From: Rhyzopertha dominica
Taxonomy: Eukaryota > Arthropoda > Insecta > Coleoptera > Bostrichidae
DNA: 64,000 nucleotides
NCBI GenBank assembly: GCA_025024175.1
Contig: QCXZ01000075.1
Coordinates: forward strand, 8,308,001 to 8,372,000
Reading direction: 5' to 3'
The notes below the pieces were generated by a model. The model was not told the origin of the DNA and ran no database searches. It worked only from the letters and a program-made list of their open reading frames with translations. Of this stretch, positions 21,555 through 32,906 are shown piece by piece (position 1 is the first letter of the stretch; every line of letters begins with the position of its first letter). Made by a program: the position numbers and the translations under genes.

Positions 21555-22600
21555 GTGAGTGTTTATAAAAGCAAAACAGGCAAATTTGCTAAACATGTCT
21601 TAATGCCTGCACGTGCAAAATATCTAAAAATGAATTTTAATAAGGAAGAGCCTACAGATATTATGTCTTTCTTGCTTGGAAAAGCAATTAAAAATTGCTT
21701 ATTAGCAACTAGAATATACGCGGCAAAGTATCTGAACATACGGCACCCCCAAATATCATGATTTGAACGGTTAAAAAAAAACTATTTTTGAAAACGGATA
21801 GCATTTATGAAAAGTGGAACGAGAGAAAACAGCAACAAACGATGAAAGTGAATTCGCAGTCGAAACATCGCTAGTTAAGAATCTACGTGAGCGTAAGAAA
21901 CTTAAGCCGCGAAACAAACATTTGTATGACTTCTATGCATCGCATTATTATAAAGCAGATATCATCTTTATCACGTTCAGCTCGATCGGGAACTTCTAGA
22001 GCGTGACATGGAGAATAGAAGAGTTTTGTAGACGGGCAGAAGAAAAAATGCGGGACGAAGAAAATTTAGCGATGAAGCTACTTTCCGTAAAACATGAAGC
22101 GTTAATAGACGTAATCGCCGCCATTACGTTTCGGAGAATCCTTTCTTTAAGAGGTGTAGATGGGCAACATCAGTGGTCGCTCAATGTGTGGGCTGGAATT
22201 CTAGGAGAGCACATAGTGGGGCCTTACTGTTTCAATGAACAGCCAAATGGATGGCGAAAACAAACTCTATAATTTACTAGAAGACCTTCCTCTGGCACTA
22301 CGTCGCGAAACGTTGATACAGCAGGATGGTGCACCTCCCCACTACGCTACTAACATAAAAGAATATCTGAACACACATATCCAAAATAGGTGGATTGGAC
22401 GTGGAGGACCAGTGAAGTGCCCCGAAAGATCGCCCGATCTTACCAATCTCGATTTTTTCAGTTGGTGTTTTGGGGTTACATTAAGAAAATTGTATGCAAA
22501 ACCTCATCTACAACTCAACAATAATATGCAACATCGCATTGTTACAGCATTTGAAACAATCACGCCGTAAACGCTATACAGTGTTGAACATTCATTTAAA
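21555..22600 (+). pseudogene. Tc1/mariner-like transposase (insect DDE_3 group)
   Basis: Pieces in order: an N-terminal helix-turn-helix reading DIMSFLLGKAIKNCLLATR and NIRHPQIS (21643-21760), a linker, FCRRAEEKMRDEENLAMKLL (22027-22090), then QWSLNVWAGILGEHIVGPYC (22170-22240), LIQQDGAPPHYATNIKEYL with the second catalytic Asp (22315-22365), and GRGGPVKCPERSPDLTNLDF with the third catalytic position (22399-22455). At least three frameshifts separate them. Length fits a full-size transposase of about 350 residues. TIRs were not identified. Confidence 0.85.
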
Positions 22601-22681
22601 AGAAGAATTTAACTTTGCATAGAACAAAATGGAAACGTTTTTCTGCATCTGCTATGAAATGTTAAAGTTCTTATATTCTTA

Positions 22682-23218
22682 TATTACAGACATGATGACA
22701 AAGCCACCTAGCTGCCTTAACGAGTACTACTTTCTAAAGGAAGCGACCAGTAGCCAGACAAATTGGCATGCACCTGCATACTTCAATTTGACAGCAGGCC
22801 CCCACGGCACTTTTTGCAAGCGGGCAAGAACTGACATACATTAAATGCATGTCTATGCTGTGCTGTCTGCACCGCAACCAACTGCATTGCCATCTAAATC
22901 CTTACTTACATCATACTATTGCTTTGGTATATAGACAAAAACAGTTCTATGCCGTGCTGTCTGCACTAGACCTAAACTGCACTGATGAGCTATAATTATA
23001 GCGAAATAAATCTATCTGTAGTTGGTTGCGGTGCAGGCAGCACAGCATAGACATGCATTTAATGTATGTCTGTTCGTTCCCGCTTGCAAAAAGTGCCGTG
23101 GGCGCTTTCAAATTGAAGTATGCAGGTGCATGCCAATTTGTCAGGCTACTGGTCACTTCATTTAGGAAGTAGTGCCTGTTAAGGCAGCTAGGTGGCTTTG
23201 TCATCATGTCAGTGTAAT
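22682..23218. repeat. Foldback element with about 195-bp inverted arms
   Basis: The left arm (22687-22882) and right arm (23020-23213) are near-identical inverted copies around a 137-bp centre. Shared blocks are GACATGATGACAAAGCCACC, GGCATGCACCTGCATACTTC, GGCACTTTTTGCAAGCGGG and ATGTCTATGCTGTGCTG. The centre holds a partial extra copy of CTATGCCGTGCTGTCTGCAC. The outer limits read ATTACA-GACATGATGAC and its inverse. The open frames here (22629-22844 plus; 22947-23207 minus) encode the same peptide only because the arms are inverted copies. Confidence 0.85.
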
Positions 23219-24397
23219 GCTGACAGATGGCAAAATTCTTACTTTCCCTGTATATCGTAACTTGTCAAAATGCAGTCAAACCTACACTTATTTACGAGTA
23301 TTATCGGAATGAAATGCAAGCAGTCAAGGTTTCATAGAGATGCACGGAATGAAGCTGCGATAAAAATGTAACTGCACCATGGGGAATCCAACTCGCTATA
23401 ACAGATAAAGCATTAAAAAAATAATGAAGTACAACACCGAGCGGACCTTTTGTGAGAATAAACATCCCTCCAGGGGCATTTGACTGTGTAATTTGCTAAA
23501 TTAATCCGGATATTACAAATTAAATAAGCTCAGCTTGTGAGCTTGTATTAAATACTTCCTGCCAGTCTGCTACGGAATGTTCGCTTTGAAGCGCGTCGCG
23601 TGTATCCGCTCGTGAGGGGAGAAGGCGTGGAGCCTCCCGTATTTGAATGTATTCGTTCATACGTACCATACAGCAAGGACGAGCGTGGGAAATAAAAGTC
23701 GATGTTGGGCGCTGTTCCTAACTGAATGCAGACGGCTGCTGTTTGGAGGACGAGCACTGAAAAAGAATTGACACAGAATCTGCGAAATCCCCGACGAAAA
23801 TCATTGGGGCTGTAAATACCTTTGACAATTCGTCATCTCCATCAATGTCCTAGACGTGCAATCATGAACGTGAAAGCGCAGCAATCTCTTATTGCTTCGG
23901 ATTTATTTGATAGGTTGGAGCAGTTAATACTGAACATATTTAAACAAGATTTTCAAGTTTTCATAGCGATTGCACAAACTTAGTTCAACTAAAAACTTAA
24001 GGCTTTCAAACTAATCATTTTCCCCCGATTCTACAAACGAGTTTCTGCGATCAACAGTACACATTTGGATGTTTTCTAAGAGATTGCACTTTAGGTACTG
24101 CAGCATTACTAGGGCTTTACAGTGCGAACATATAGTGGTCCATGTTTCCGTTTGTTAAGTACGAGATCTGCCATGTTTTAACCCAATCTGTCGTTTACGT
24201 CAATACGAAATGCATATTTGGTGGTTATCATTACTTAACTCTTTTGGACTCTGAAGTACGACTTCATAGTTTTTATTACTTACAGTAAAGTGCAAATTGT
24301 GTGGGCAATTATATGGTATAGGTAAGAAGATATAATAATTAGGTACATGACTGGGTTAACGAATCCACATAAATTAGTAATTATATATAATTATATA
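23219..24397. other. Unassigned stretch, partly GC-richer
   Basis: 23540-23760 looks less AT-rich than its surroundings and has an open minus frame (23548-23757), but no motif is seen. Confidence 0.4.
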
Positions 24398-24555
24398 TAC
24401 CAGGTGTAGAAGTATGAAACCAGAATTTCTCTGTAGATGGCACTAGCTGACGACAAGACTGCTGCTGCAGCGCCATCATTTGCGCCTAACAGCGGACGAA
24501 GATTTTCAGCACGCAACGGTTGGATATACCAGTATATTTTTCTATAATCTTAAAC

Positions 24556-25226
24556 ATGTCGAGTTTTGTGTCTACGAATTACGATTTGCGGACAGCATTG
24601 GTTTACTGTTCCCATTTAAAGAAAACTGCTGTAAAATCGCATCGAATGCTTATCGAAGCTTACGGTGAACGTACTCTTCGTAAATCACAGTATTTCGAGT
24701 GGTCCAAAATATTCAAAAGTCATGATTTTGAGCTGAGAAACGAAGAGCTTGGGAAACCACCGAAAAAGTTCGCAGACAACGAATTGCAAGCCCTATTGGA
24801 TAAAGATAATACTCAATCTCAACAAGAACTCGCGGATCGATTGAATGTATCTCAGAAAGCCCTCCCCATTCGTTTTAAAACTACGGGAAAGATTCAGAAA
24901 GTGGGAAAATGGGTTCCGCATGAACTGAATGAAAGACAGCAAAAAAAATCGAAAAACCACTTGTAAAATGCTGCTCAATAGACACAAAAAGGTCATTTCT
25001 CTATCGGATCATGGCAGATGATGAAAATTGATATATTTTGGGAATTCTAAGCATCGTAAATCATGGGTGAATGCAAGCGAACCATCTACATCCACTGCAA
25101 GCCCAAATCGCTTTGGAAAGAAAGTAATGCTCTGTGTTTTGTGGGATCAGAAGGGTGTAATCTATTATGAGCTGCTAAAACCTGGTGAATCCATTAGCAC
25201 TGATCGCTACCAACAGCAAATGCATT
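24556..25226 (+). pseudogene. Mariner transposase, mauritiana subfamily, N-terminal part
   Basis: Start chosen at MSSFVSTNYDLRTAL (24556), which matches the family N-terminus. HTH region: HLKKTAVKSHRMLIEAYGER, then GKPPKKFADNELQALLDKD and QELADRLNVSQKA. WVPHELNERQ at 24909-24938 is the conserved linker just before the catalytic domain. A frameshift near 24960 follows; DDE-region codons FGKKVMLCVLWDQKGVIYYE (with the second catalytic Asp) and LLKPGESI run to 25226. The first catalytic motif is shortened and disturbed near 25010-25030. The PLE insertion ends the reading. Confidence 0.9.
25215..25226. repeat. 12-bp target duplication, left copy (AGCAAATGCATT)
   Basis: Identical to 26153-26164, flanking the PLE. 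Confidence 0.9.
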
Positions 25227-25276
25227 GACATGTTGTTTTCCGGGCTGGTTCCCACGTCGGTTATTTGACCTTGACG

Positions 25277-25306
25277 TTTCGACACTCATGTCGGTGTCTT
25301 CCTCAG
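25277..25306 (-). ncRNA. Hammerhead-like motif, left PLE terminus
   Basis: On the minus strand CTGAGGA, a GACAC/GTGTC hairpin, then GAAACGTC. The core order CUGANGA / stem II / GAAA fits the PLE class of hammerhead ribozymes, which have a very short stem III. Confidence 0.65.
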
Positions 25307-25389
25307 AAGTAGCTCTGAAACTAAAGTTACCTGCATGCAGATTCACACAACCACCCCGCTCAAAAACAAGGAGTCATCAACACGCTGAT

Positions 25390-26060
25390 ACAATGAGCGA
25401 AGCTAGTCAACGAACCAGACCACCTAGAAGAGGAATTAGAACATCTACGGACAGCACTACAGAAGAACGGATATCCTAAGGCACAGATTGAGAAGGCTAT
25501 CAATAAGCAACCACGGAGGAAGGAACCAAAAGAGCACATGTACAGATAAGATCGGACGGCTGCTGAGAAGACTTCATATAAACACCATCTTCAGCGCCTC
25601 AGGAAAGATAGCTAACGCCTTTCCGAAATATCGTTCGACGACTGAGGAGCTACAAACACAAGGTGTGTACAGCATGCCATGCAGCTGTGGGAAGGTTTAC
25701 ATCGGCCAAACCGGAAGGCACATCAGCACGAGAATCAAGGAGCACATGAGGGACACCAGAGACCGGCAAGGTGATAGGTCGGCTGTAGCAGAACATCGAA
25801 TGGAGACTGGCCACATCATCAAATCCGAGAAAGCACAAATGCTGTCGAGGGAAGCGAGATTCTGACCGAGACTGTACAAGGAAGCCATCGAAATCCAGAA
25901 GAATCCGCATAATTATAACCGGGACCGAGGCATTAAACTACCTGGAATCTGGAAAGCGGTCATGCGTAACAACGCTCACGCGTCAGTGAACCGGGCCAGT
26001 ATAAATACCCGACCGGACCAGGACACTTCAGTTTCAGAGCTACTTCTGAGGAAGACATGA
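25390..26060 (+). pseudogene. PLE GIY-YIG endonuclease
   Basis: The frame 25488-25865 reads QGVYSMPCSCGKVYIGQTGR, where GVY and YIG give the GIY-YIG motif with the Cys pair typical of PLEs, then the catalytic Arg region ISTRIKEHMRDTRDRQ and SAVAEHRMETGHII. A TGA at 25863-25865 interrupts it, but the same frame continues RLYKEAIEIQKNPHNYNRD, carrying the catalytic Glu in the EAIEI stretch, to a stop at 26058-26060 inside the right hammerhead motif. Upstream (from about 25390) the linker lies in other frames. In a live PLE this domain nicks target DNA for priming. Confidence 0.85.
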
Positions 26061-26069
26061 GTGTCGAAA
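26046..26069 (+). ncRNA. Hammerhead-like motif, right PLE terminus
   Basis: CTGAGGA (26046-26052), a 4-bp hairpin GACA-TGAG-TGTC, then GAAA (26066-26069) followed by CGTC. It has a shorter stem II than the left copy. The end of the GIY-YIG frame lies in its loop. Confidence 0.65.
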
Positions 26070-26152
26070 CGTCAAGGCCAAATAACCAACGTGGGAACCA
26101 GCCCAGAAAACAACATGTCATCGACAACAACCACGGAAGCCTTCAAACCAAA

Positions 26153-26164
26153 AGCAAATGCATT
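26153..26164. repeat. 12-bp target duplication, right copy (AGCAAATGCATT)
   Basis: Matches 25215-25226. Confidence 0.9.
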
Positions 26165-26250
26165 ACGTGAAAAACGACCGGAATATAGAAAAATGTTAAC
26201 ACAAGGTCGTGACGGACGGATGGACGTGTAATTGTAAAAAAAAATCCGGT
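26165..26250 (+). pseudogene. Mariner transposase remainder after the PLE
   Basis: Reads ALREKRPEYRKMLTQ, the mariner stretch just before the catalytic DNA(R/P)PH region, then jumps to an unrelated short tail and the right TIR. The rest of the catalytic domain, including the third Asp, is deleted. Confidence 0.75.
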
Positions 26251-26279
26251 TTCATACTTCTACACCTATGTATATATTA

Positions 26280-26965
26280 TAATTTGATTGATTGATTTTA
26301 CTGAAATTGCAAATTAAAATCTGAATTAATTGACAGTCTTGGCACGTCATTTAAAATGCGCTGTGACTTTCCCATACGCTATTGACATCCCTCTCTTTCT
26401 ATATCCAACAATGAATTTCGATGTAGGGCTGTTAGAGCTATTAATTATAGTAATAGATACAGATCTACTACTTTTTAATCTATTACTTTATTACGCTTCA
26501 TCAAAAATCTTTTCATCTTCAAAGGTACCACAAATACCAAAGGTATAGTATAGATCATTCCTATACCTCTATAAGTATGTATATGAATTCATTTAATGGG
26601 ACCTGGTCTCTTACACTAAACTCGTTATCAATATATTTTGTTTTATAGAATGCTTTATTTTCAGTTTAATATTTTTATATGTCAGAAATAAATAAAGATT
26701 TTTGCAAATAGTAGTTTTGGGACCAGCATTAGTAGGAATAAAATATATAATCTATTACTTTCTGAAGACATCCATTACTTTTTGCTGCGGTTATATGTTA
26801 CATATACATTTGCATTAAAAGTTCTGACAACCCTGCTGCATTGCACAAACTTCAATGACAGGTCAGGTCAGGTTTTATGGTATGGCTGTGTCACCCTTGG
26901 TTTGTGCGTTGTGCTGTGTAGCTGTGCTTTGTGCTTGTACAATAGGTTAAGTTATTGAAACACTA
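26280..26965. other. Unassigned stretch
   Basis: No motif. A GGTCAGGTCAGG repeat lies near 26860 and resembles the inverse of TGACCTGACCCGACCTGACC near 34131-34150. Confidence 0.4.
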
Positions 26966-27304
26966 TTGTTGTTTTATATAGAACATTACAGGAAGAACAA
27001 TTTGGATGATAAATACCTGGTCAAAATTTCATTATATAGACATATTTTAGAAACAGAATTCAACCTCTCTTTTGGTCACCCAAAGAATGACACATGCAGT
27101 TTATGTGATGCTAGGGAAAATTCAGCTGAACACAAGCAAAATTGTGAATATGCCTTTGGTTCTCAAAAAGTAGATATGCTGATCCCAACACGACAAAGCA
27201 AAATGAGTTTGCAACAAACCATGCCATTACTCAAGTTATCGACATCAAAGGTTTTTTATTTTAGACAAAACAGAAAACATTGTGATCTAAGAGATAGTGA
27301 ATAA
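26966..27304 (+). pseudogene. Fragment of a TE-like protein with FNLSFxxPKxDTCxxCD motif
   Basis: The 112-codon frame contains EFNLSFGHPKNDTCSLCDAR and then LQQTMPLLKLSTSKVFYFRQ. Both match a protein found in many copies in arthropod genomes that I associate with DNA transposons; I cannot name the superfamily with certainty. It starts in the middle of the family sequence and stops soon after, so it is a fragment. Confidence 0.55.
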
Positions 27305-30300
27305 AGGTGTTATGTACACTATAATGCATTTTTTCTGAAATTGATGTGTTTCTCTAATGTGAAAGTACATGATACAAAAGATCTTATTTTTATGTATTTT
27401 TGCAACAATAATCATTGCAATCAAAAATGTAGTAAAAGAATTCCAACAGAACATGCCTTATACTAATTTACGCAGAAGTTTAAAAATGATACACGACACC
27501 TTTATCCGCTTATGTCTTCAGTTCATAATTAACATTTTCGGCAGCTTCACGCTGGTTTTCAGGCAATTTTGGCTACAATTATCAGTTCTGGCTGTTGATA
27601 AATCATTGTTCCTGTGATAGATTACTTGTTTGAGGATTAGTTGTGCCTAGAGAACCAAGAAAAGCGAAATCTACGCCATCGCTAGATAACGTATAGATCT
27701 TTGTTTAACTGTTGGGAAAGACCTCTAATACAAGCATAAATAACGTATGATTTAACACAATTTACGTTCCAGTATTGTGACGTAATTAGTAATTCTGTGT
27801 GTTAACCGTTTATGGTTGATGATTTGTTTGGTCCGCTATAAAAATTCGTTAACTTGAAACTGTCCTTAGCCACGTGATTCAAGATCGTCAACGTTATGAA
27901 TGGCAATTTATTGAATCTACAGACTTTGCAACAATAATTTGCCGAGGTGTGCACAAAGGCTTTTAAGAGTATAGTTCTGAGCGACACCAATGATTTTAAT
28001 CGTAGTTTAGTGCTTATTCCTACGAAAACCATACTGAATACATCCACTGGCGCGTTTCGTGATTATTTCATTTGCTACGTGGAGCATCTAGCGGAAATGT
28101 CACGTAATCTTAAGCCCTACAATAGTAGACAGGGATACGTGACCTGCTACAATGGCTTTTTTCTCGGAAAATTCGTTGACCCAAATATCAGGCAGGCGCT
28201 TACGAACGCGTGGCTCAAACAGACATCAAAATCCAATTTTTACTATTACTCGAGCACCGCGATAAACGATAGCAAATGAAGTATCCGGGAAAATCGAAAA
28301 ACTGTTACATGTGATGTGGAAGGCTATTTTATATGCGTTGGCGTTGTTTTTGACATAATACGTTCATGCCTGTTAAAAATTAAACTGTTTGGTTTTTCCG
28401 TGGTTTAGTGTTTGTTTCCTTAATATCTATAAATTTAAATGGGCTAGGGAGCTTCTGCCCAAACATTGATAAACAGAAAATGCTGAGAATTAACATAGGT
28501 ATGACCTAACACAGCTGCTGACCGGACGCTAGTATTTTAGACAACAGCTTTACAAGTGCATGTTGTCAGGCAGTCGATGTCGCAAAGCACAAGTTTTGTG
28601 TGCCCCACGTGAGCCAATAGAAACAGCATCATAGCACACCCAATGAAGGAGAACGCTATCCAGTCGAATATTAACTATGTGACGCATTGGGAAGACAAAT
28701 GAGAAAAAAATAACGATTTAGTAAATAAAATCGCAAGCACCAAAGAAGATTGTCAACGTTAGAGAACTTACTGTCAAGGGGTAGGTAGGTGGTTCAGAAA
28801 ATGTTCAGGAGCGACATGAAGGAGTAAAAATGAGAAAGTATAATACTCGTTAAGTCCACTTCAAAACTGGGTAATGCGATTGTACGAAGTACTTTGAAAT
28901 TGATAAGTAATTAACAGTAAACTGCGCCATGAACATTCTCTAAACCCAAGTAAGGTAAAGAAGATTGTAGACCCAAATCAGAAAACGCCGAGCAGTAAGA
29001 AATTAGGAAAAAAAACACACGGAAAAAGTTCAAAATCTCGCTTGGCAGATTCCTAATCAAAGGGTTAGTTCAACTGCACGCAAAGGCAACAAAGCTCAAC
29101 GTAAATGAAGTTAAATATTCATACATCTACTTCAGAACAGGGTAATGTAATTGCAAAGAAGTATCTTCAAACTAAAGCGTAAAATCAACCTTATGGAAGA
29201 TTGTGTCATGATAAAAGAAGATTTAATTTAATAATTGTATTGTTACAAATGGAAAATTCAGCAGAACATTCTGATTGTATTAAATGGCATTGTCACATGC
29301 TAACAGGTGGCAGGTGTCCAAGTTATGTGATGATGGCATTGAATATTTTGGAATGGAGAATACTAGCCAATATAAATGTAATTTTGGAACGAACATGTTC
29401 AATCGTATTTAAATTGCATGTAATAGTAAAGGTTACTGGAATAGGGTCGAGATGGGTCAACAAAAGCGAAACAATATACAATACAAAAGTAATAAATAAT
29501 TGCATCCTTATCTGCCGTTTAGTACACATAGTTTTTTCTTGAAAGAAATGCTAATCCACAGAGACTTTTAGCGATATAATTTTTATAGCGATTATCGCTA
29601 CGTTTATTTTTTGCTCGCAAATAAAAAGAAAAATTAAACATTCACCATATTGCCTACTACAAACTCCAAAAATTTGTAGCGGCTCACTCGCTAAAAAAGA
29701 TGTAAGCAAAGTGCAGTGGGGACGCGATACCACAGTAGCGCAGCGTAGGGGGTCGGGGTCGATAAAAAATATAAGAAATAAAAGAGGAGCGCCACAGATT
29801 TTATTGTTCCCCACTGTACGACTCCAATTCTGAAAAGTCAACAACGATGGCCGACATGCGACATGCGAATGCTTAACAAGGTGTTTGTTTAATTTCCAAT
29901 CAATTATACCGATTAACAACGAACATATCAAAGAAAATCAAGATAAATGAAAGAAATAAGCTTATAGTTATTAATTTATAATTTAATTGTGCTGACAAAT
30001 AATTATTACTGTACAAATAAGTAAACGCCAAAGCGGATTGGCGATTGCCGATTATCAAAAGAAGAATTACGCAAAAACTGAATGCAAAAAAAATATACAT
30101 ATACTAAACGCCGTCGACCAAACGCGGACCGTAGCGCTACGTTCAACTTGGTGCGACGCGATTCGCGAAAACATAAATAGCAAACTAAATATTTTAGAAA
30201 ACCCTGCCGCAAAAAGCCCATGTCGATTGGCACTCAATGAACGTATGCAAGAAAACAAACTAAGGTAAGTATATTGAATTCACAAAAAGAAATAGTTACT

Positions 30301-31089
30301 ATTACACTAGATACGACAATTCAAGGGTTAACACGACGCAACAACAGGTACGCTGACTCTTCGTGGATGACAACTTCTAAACGTGGATGGCTATATGTGG
30401 TCTATGTATCGATACCTTTCGTGCTGCTCACGGTCTTACGTAACCCACAGGTAGATGGTACTTTAGCGACAATTAAGAAAAGGGGCAAACAATAGCCTGA
30501 GATACAAAGGAAACATGCGGCTACAGGTAGGTGCACTGAAAATTGCTTGGGCATCCGGCACACGGCCGATACTGCTTCGATGACGACCACTACGAATGTT
30601 CACGAAACAGATCCCCAAATTGGTGCTCGAAGAGAAATGCGGCACAAAACAACAAGCCGATTTGGTATTAATTATATTACAACAAATTAATACACGAAAA
30701 ACTCGCAGCAACCAATTTGCTAAATCGCAATGACAATTTTTAGTTGCACATCGACTTCAACGAATCACGTTCGATCGATCAGTGTCTCGAATATATTCAA
30801 CGGTACACCCGTATAGCGATAGCGACAACAAGGGAAACAAAAAACGACTAAAGAAGACCAAGGTTCTAAACAGCGGTTCCAGTCGGGAATAATAATACGG
30901 AAATAGGTACGATGTTTTGAATTAATGTTTATAAATAAATCGATAAAGATATTTGTATTTTTTTTTGCAAATGAAAAAAAGAGTGTTACAAATTCATGGG
31001 ACGGAGGGGGGATAGGTAGGGGCGCTCGCTTAGTGTCGTACTAAGTGGGAACTCATCATCACTAGTATATAAATTAAGTTTCAGCTCTA
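27305..31089. other. Mostly unassigned; one unknown open frame
   Basis: A 110-codon frame (27947-28279, plus) reads TNDFNRSLVLIPTKT and YNSRQGYVTCYNGFFLGKF and looks protein-like in composition, but I do not recognise it. A frame at 30038-30268 ends at a donor-like AGGTAAGT (about 30264) and could be an old exon. Other frames are probably chance. Confidence 0.4.
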
Positions 31090-32141
31090 TTGCGTCATTC
31101 GTTTACGAACACTTGCCTGCTAAACAAGGCAATCCGGAAGAAAACTGAAACTATGGAGAAAATTGAATACCGTACTACAATAAAATTCCTTACCAAGCAA
31201 GGAAAAAACGCTCAGACCATTTTGAATGAAATGGAAACAGTTTATGGGGCACCTTGGCCTAGTAAATCAATGATTTACAAGTGGCACGGTCTTTTTAAAC
31301 ATGGTTGGGAGTCGATTGAAGACGACCCCCGCTCAGGAAGACCAGTTGAGGCCACCACACTAGATATCGTCGAAAAAGTGGAAAAATTTTACTGGAGGAG
31401 AGCAATTTGAAGAAAAACAGCTATCAGCATTAGTTGAAGTATCAGATTTTGCGAAGTTAGTGCAAGATGGGTACCGAGAATGCTCACGCCGCTTCAGAAA
31501 CAGCACCGCGTCGATGCGTCAAAACAATTTTTGGAGTTGTGTGAAGACGAACATGCACAGATTTTGGAGCGGATTTTTACCGGAGAAGAAACGTGGGTTC
31601 ATCACTTTGAGCTTGAGTCCAAACAAGAGTCCATGCAATGGCATAAAAAAGGGCACCGTCGCCAAAGAAATTTAAAGTGTCGGAGTCGGCTAGAAAGTTG
31701 ATGGCTACTGTTTTTTGAGATTGAGAGGGGATAATACTGATTGATTACAAAGAAAAGGCAAACGCCATAACCGGAGAATACTACGCAACGATACTAGAAA
31801 AATTAAAGGAGGCCATCAAGGAAAAACGTCGAGGAAATTGACTAAGGGTGTGTTGCTCTTGCAAGACAACGCGCCGGTTCACAAGAGCAGAGTTGCAATG
31901 GCTGCTCTGCACACGCATGGCTCCGAATCACTAGTCCAACTACCCTACAGGCCAGGAGGAAATTTTAGCTCATTTTGAGGCAAAAGATAAAAAATATTTT
32001 TACGATGGTTTAGAAAAATTAATTCATAGATCTAATAAATGAATTCAACTTAAAGGTGTTTACATTGAAAAGGAAAAATAGATTTATTGTTTCATTTTAT
32101 TTAAAACCGTTTCATTCCACGAACTTTTGTACCTCCCCTCG
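31090..32141 (+). mobile_element. Second mariner copy, left end missing, internally deleted
   Basis: The right terminus is the inverse of GAGGGGAGGTACAAAAGTTC and ends at 32141 before TA (32142-32143). No matching left TIR was found near 31000-31090, so the 5' end is truncated or decayed. The transposase gene lies inside. Confidence 0.8.
31153..32040 (+). pseudogene. Mariner transposase, second family
   Basis: Start at MEKIEYRTTIKFLTKQGK. The HTH part continues to SKSMIYKWHGLFKHGWESIE and DDPRSGRPVEA. The catalytic domain is scattered over frames: ILERIFTGEETWVHHFELES (first acidic motif as GEET, where most mariners have DE), YKEKANAITGEYYATILEKL, and LLLQDNAPVHKSRVAMAALH with the second catalytic Asp. 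The YSPDLAP motif with the third Asp is degraded or deleted (LPYRPGG instead). Several frameshifts and deletions; it is a different subfamily from the mauritiana copy at 24.4 kb. Confidence 0.85.
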
Positions 32142-32143
32142 TA

Positions 32144-32630
32144 TATGTATATAATCCAGGAATACATAGTTTTAACAACTGCAACAGCTACGTGTTAATG
32201 TGGACTGAAACGAAAAGATCTTGGAGCTCTCGGGAAAATGCAACATGTCTCATAATACATTTGAAACAACATGTTTCTAATATTTCTCATATCATAATGT
32301 ACTCTCATTTATGCATAAGACAAAACAGAAACATCAAACTTTATGTCTACAAAAACTCATCCAAGATAAAGAATTGAAAGCAGCATACATTGATCACAGA
32401 TTTTTTGTTTCATGAAAAGGCTATCTCCCAAATAACGCAGATTTTGGGGTAATTGAATCAAAAGCGGAAAAAAGGAATTTATTCTTGACCTCAAGGATTG
32501 CATTAATTAGCAACTTCCAAAAGGTAAATAAAAAAATAGAGATTCTATTTGCAATAGAAAAACCAATACGATATTATAAAGATAAATAGAACTATATTTT
32601 CTAAGTTATAATGGGAAGCGAATGAGCTAA
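32144..32630. other. Unassigned stretch
   Basis: Nothing recognised. Confidence 0.4.
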
Positions 32631-32633
32631 AAA

Positions 32634-32906
32634 ATGCAAATGTACGATGTAGCACGTATAGCATTAGAGGCATTTAAACACACATCATCACGAAGTCCTG
32701 ACCTGGCTCCACCCGACTTTTTCGTGCGGCAATATCTGAAACATCCTGTTTACGTGCATCCTCGGGTAAACCTGGTTTGCTTAAGCCCAGGATACGAAAT
32801 GAAATTGCAACGTGTTTTCACAAATTTAGATTTCGCTTGGAGGAATGCAACCACCGAGATAGCAGATATCTTAATGAAACGCTTTAATTTGGTAATAATT
32901 ACATAA
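32634..32906 (+). pseudogene. Tc1/mariner-superfamily transposase C-terminal fragment
   Basis: Reads SSRSPDLAPPDFFVRQYLKH then PVYVHPR and LDFAWRNATTEIAD. SPDLxPxDFFxWxYLK is the third catalytic motif of the insect DDE_3 group; the Asp is kept and the following Trp is changed. Only this C-terminal part is left. Confidence 0.7.

Larger units (their letters stand above)
25227..26152 (+). mobile_element. Penelope-like element inserted in mariner
   Basis: 926 bp bounded by perfect 12-bp duplications. The termini are inverted copies of each other (about 25228-25325 against about 26025-26122), sharing TTCAGAGCTACTTCTGAGGA and GTGTCGAAACGTCAAGG. Between them lie the RT-to-nuclease linker (DHLEEELEHLRTALQKNGY, about 25408-25470) and the GIY-YIG domain. 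The RT palm is absent, so it is a 5'-truncated copy. Each terminus holds a hammerhead-like motif, in opposite orientations. Confidence 0.9.
24400..26270 (+). mobile_element. Mauritiana-type mariner with internal deletion, carrying a nested PLE
   Basis: Both ends carry AGGTGTAGAAGTATGAAACC as inverted repeats (24402-24421, and inverted at about 26247-26267), with flanking TA dinucleotides (24398-24399, 26271-26272). Without the PLE at 25227-26152 and one 12-bp duplication the element is about 930 bp, shorter than the usual 1.3 kb because the 3' third of the transposase gene is deleted. Confidence 0.9.

Noticed and set aside
22629..23207. Pair of similar proteins on opposite strands
   Set aside because: They are the two arms of an inverted repeat translated in mirror fashion.
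26857..26875. GGTCAGGTCAGG as a telomere-like repeat
   Set aside because: Only two units and not TTAGG; a similar motif near 34131 is equally short.
30038..30268. Possible host exon with donor site
   Set aside because: A single AGGTAAGT after an unknown frame is weak evidence; no acceptor or partner exon found.
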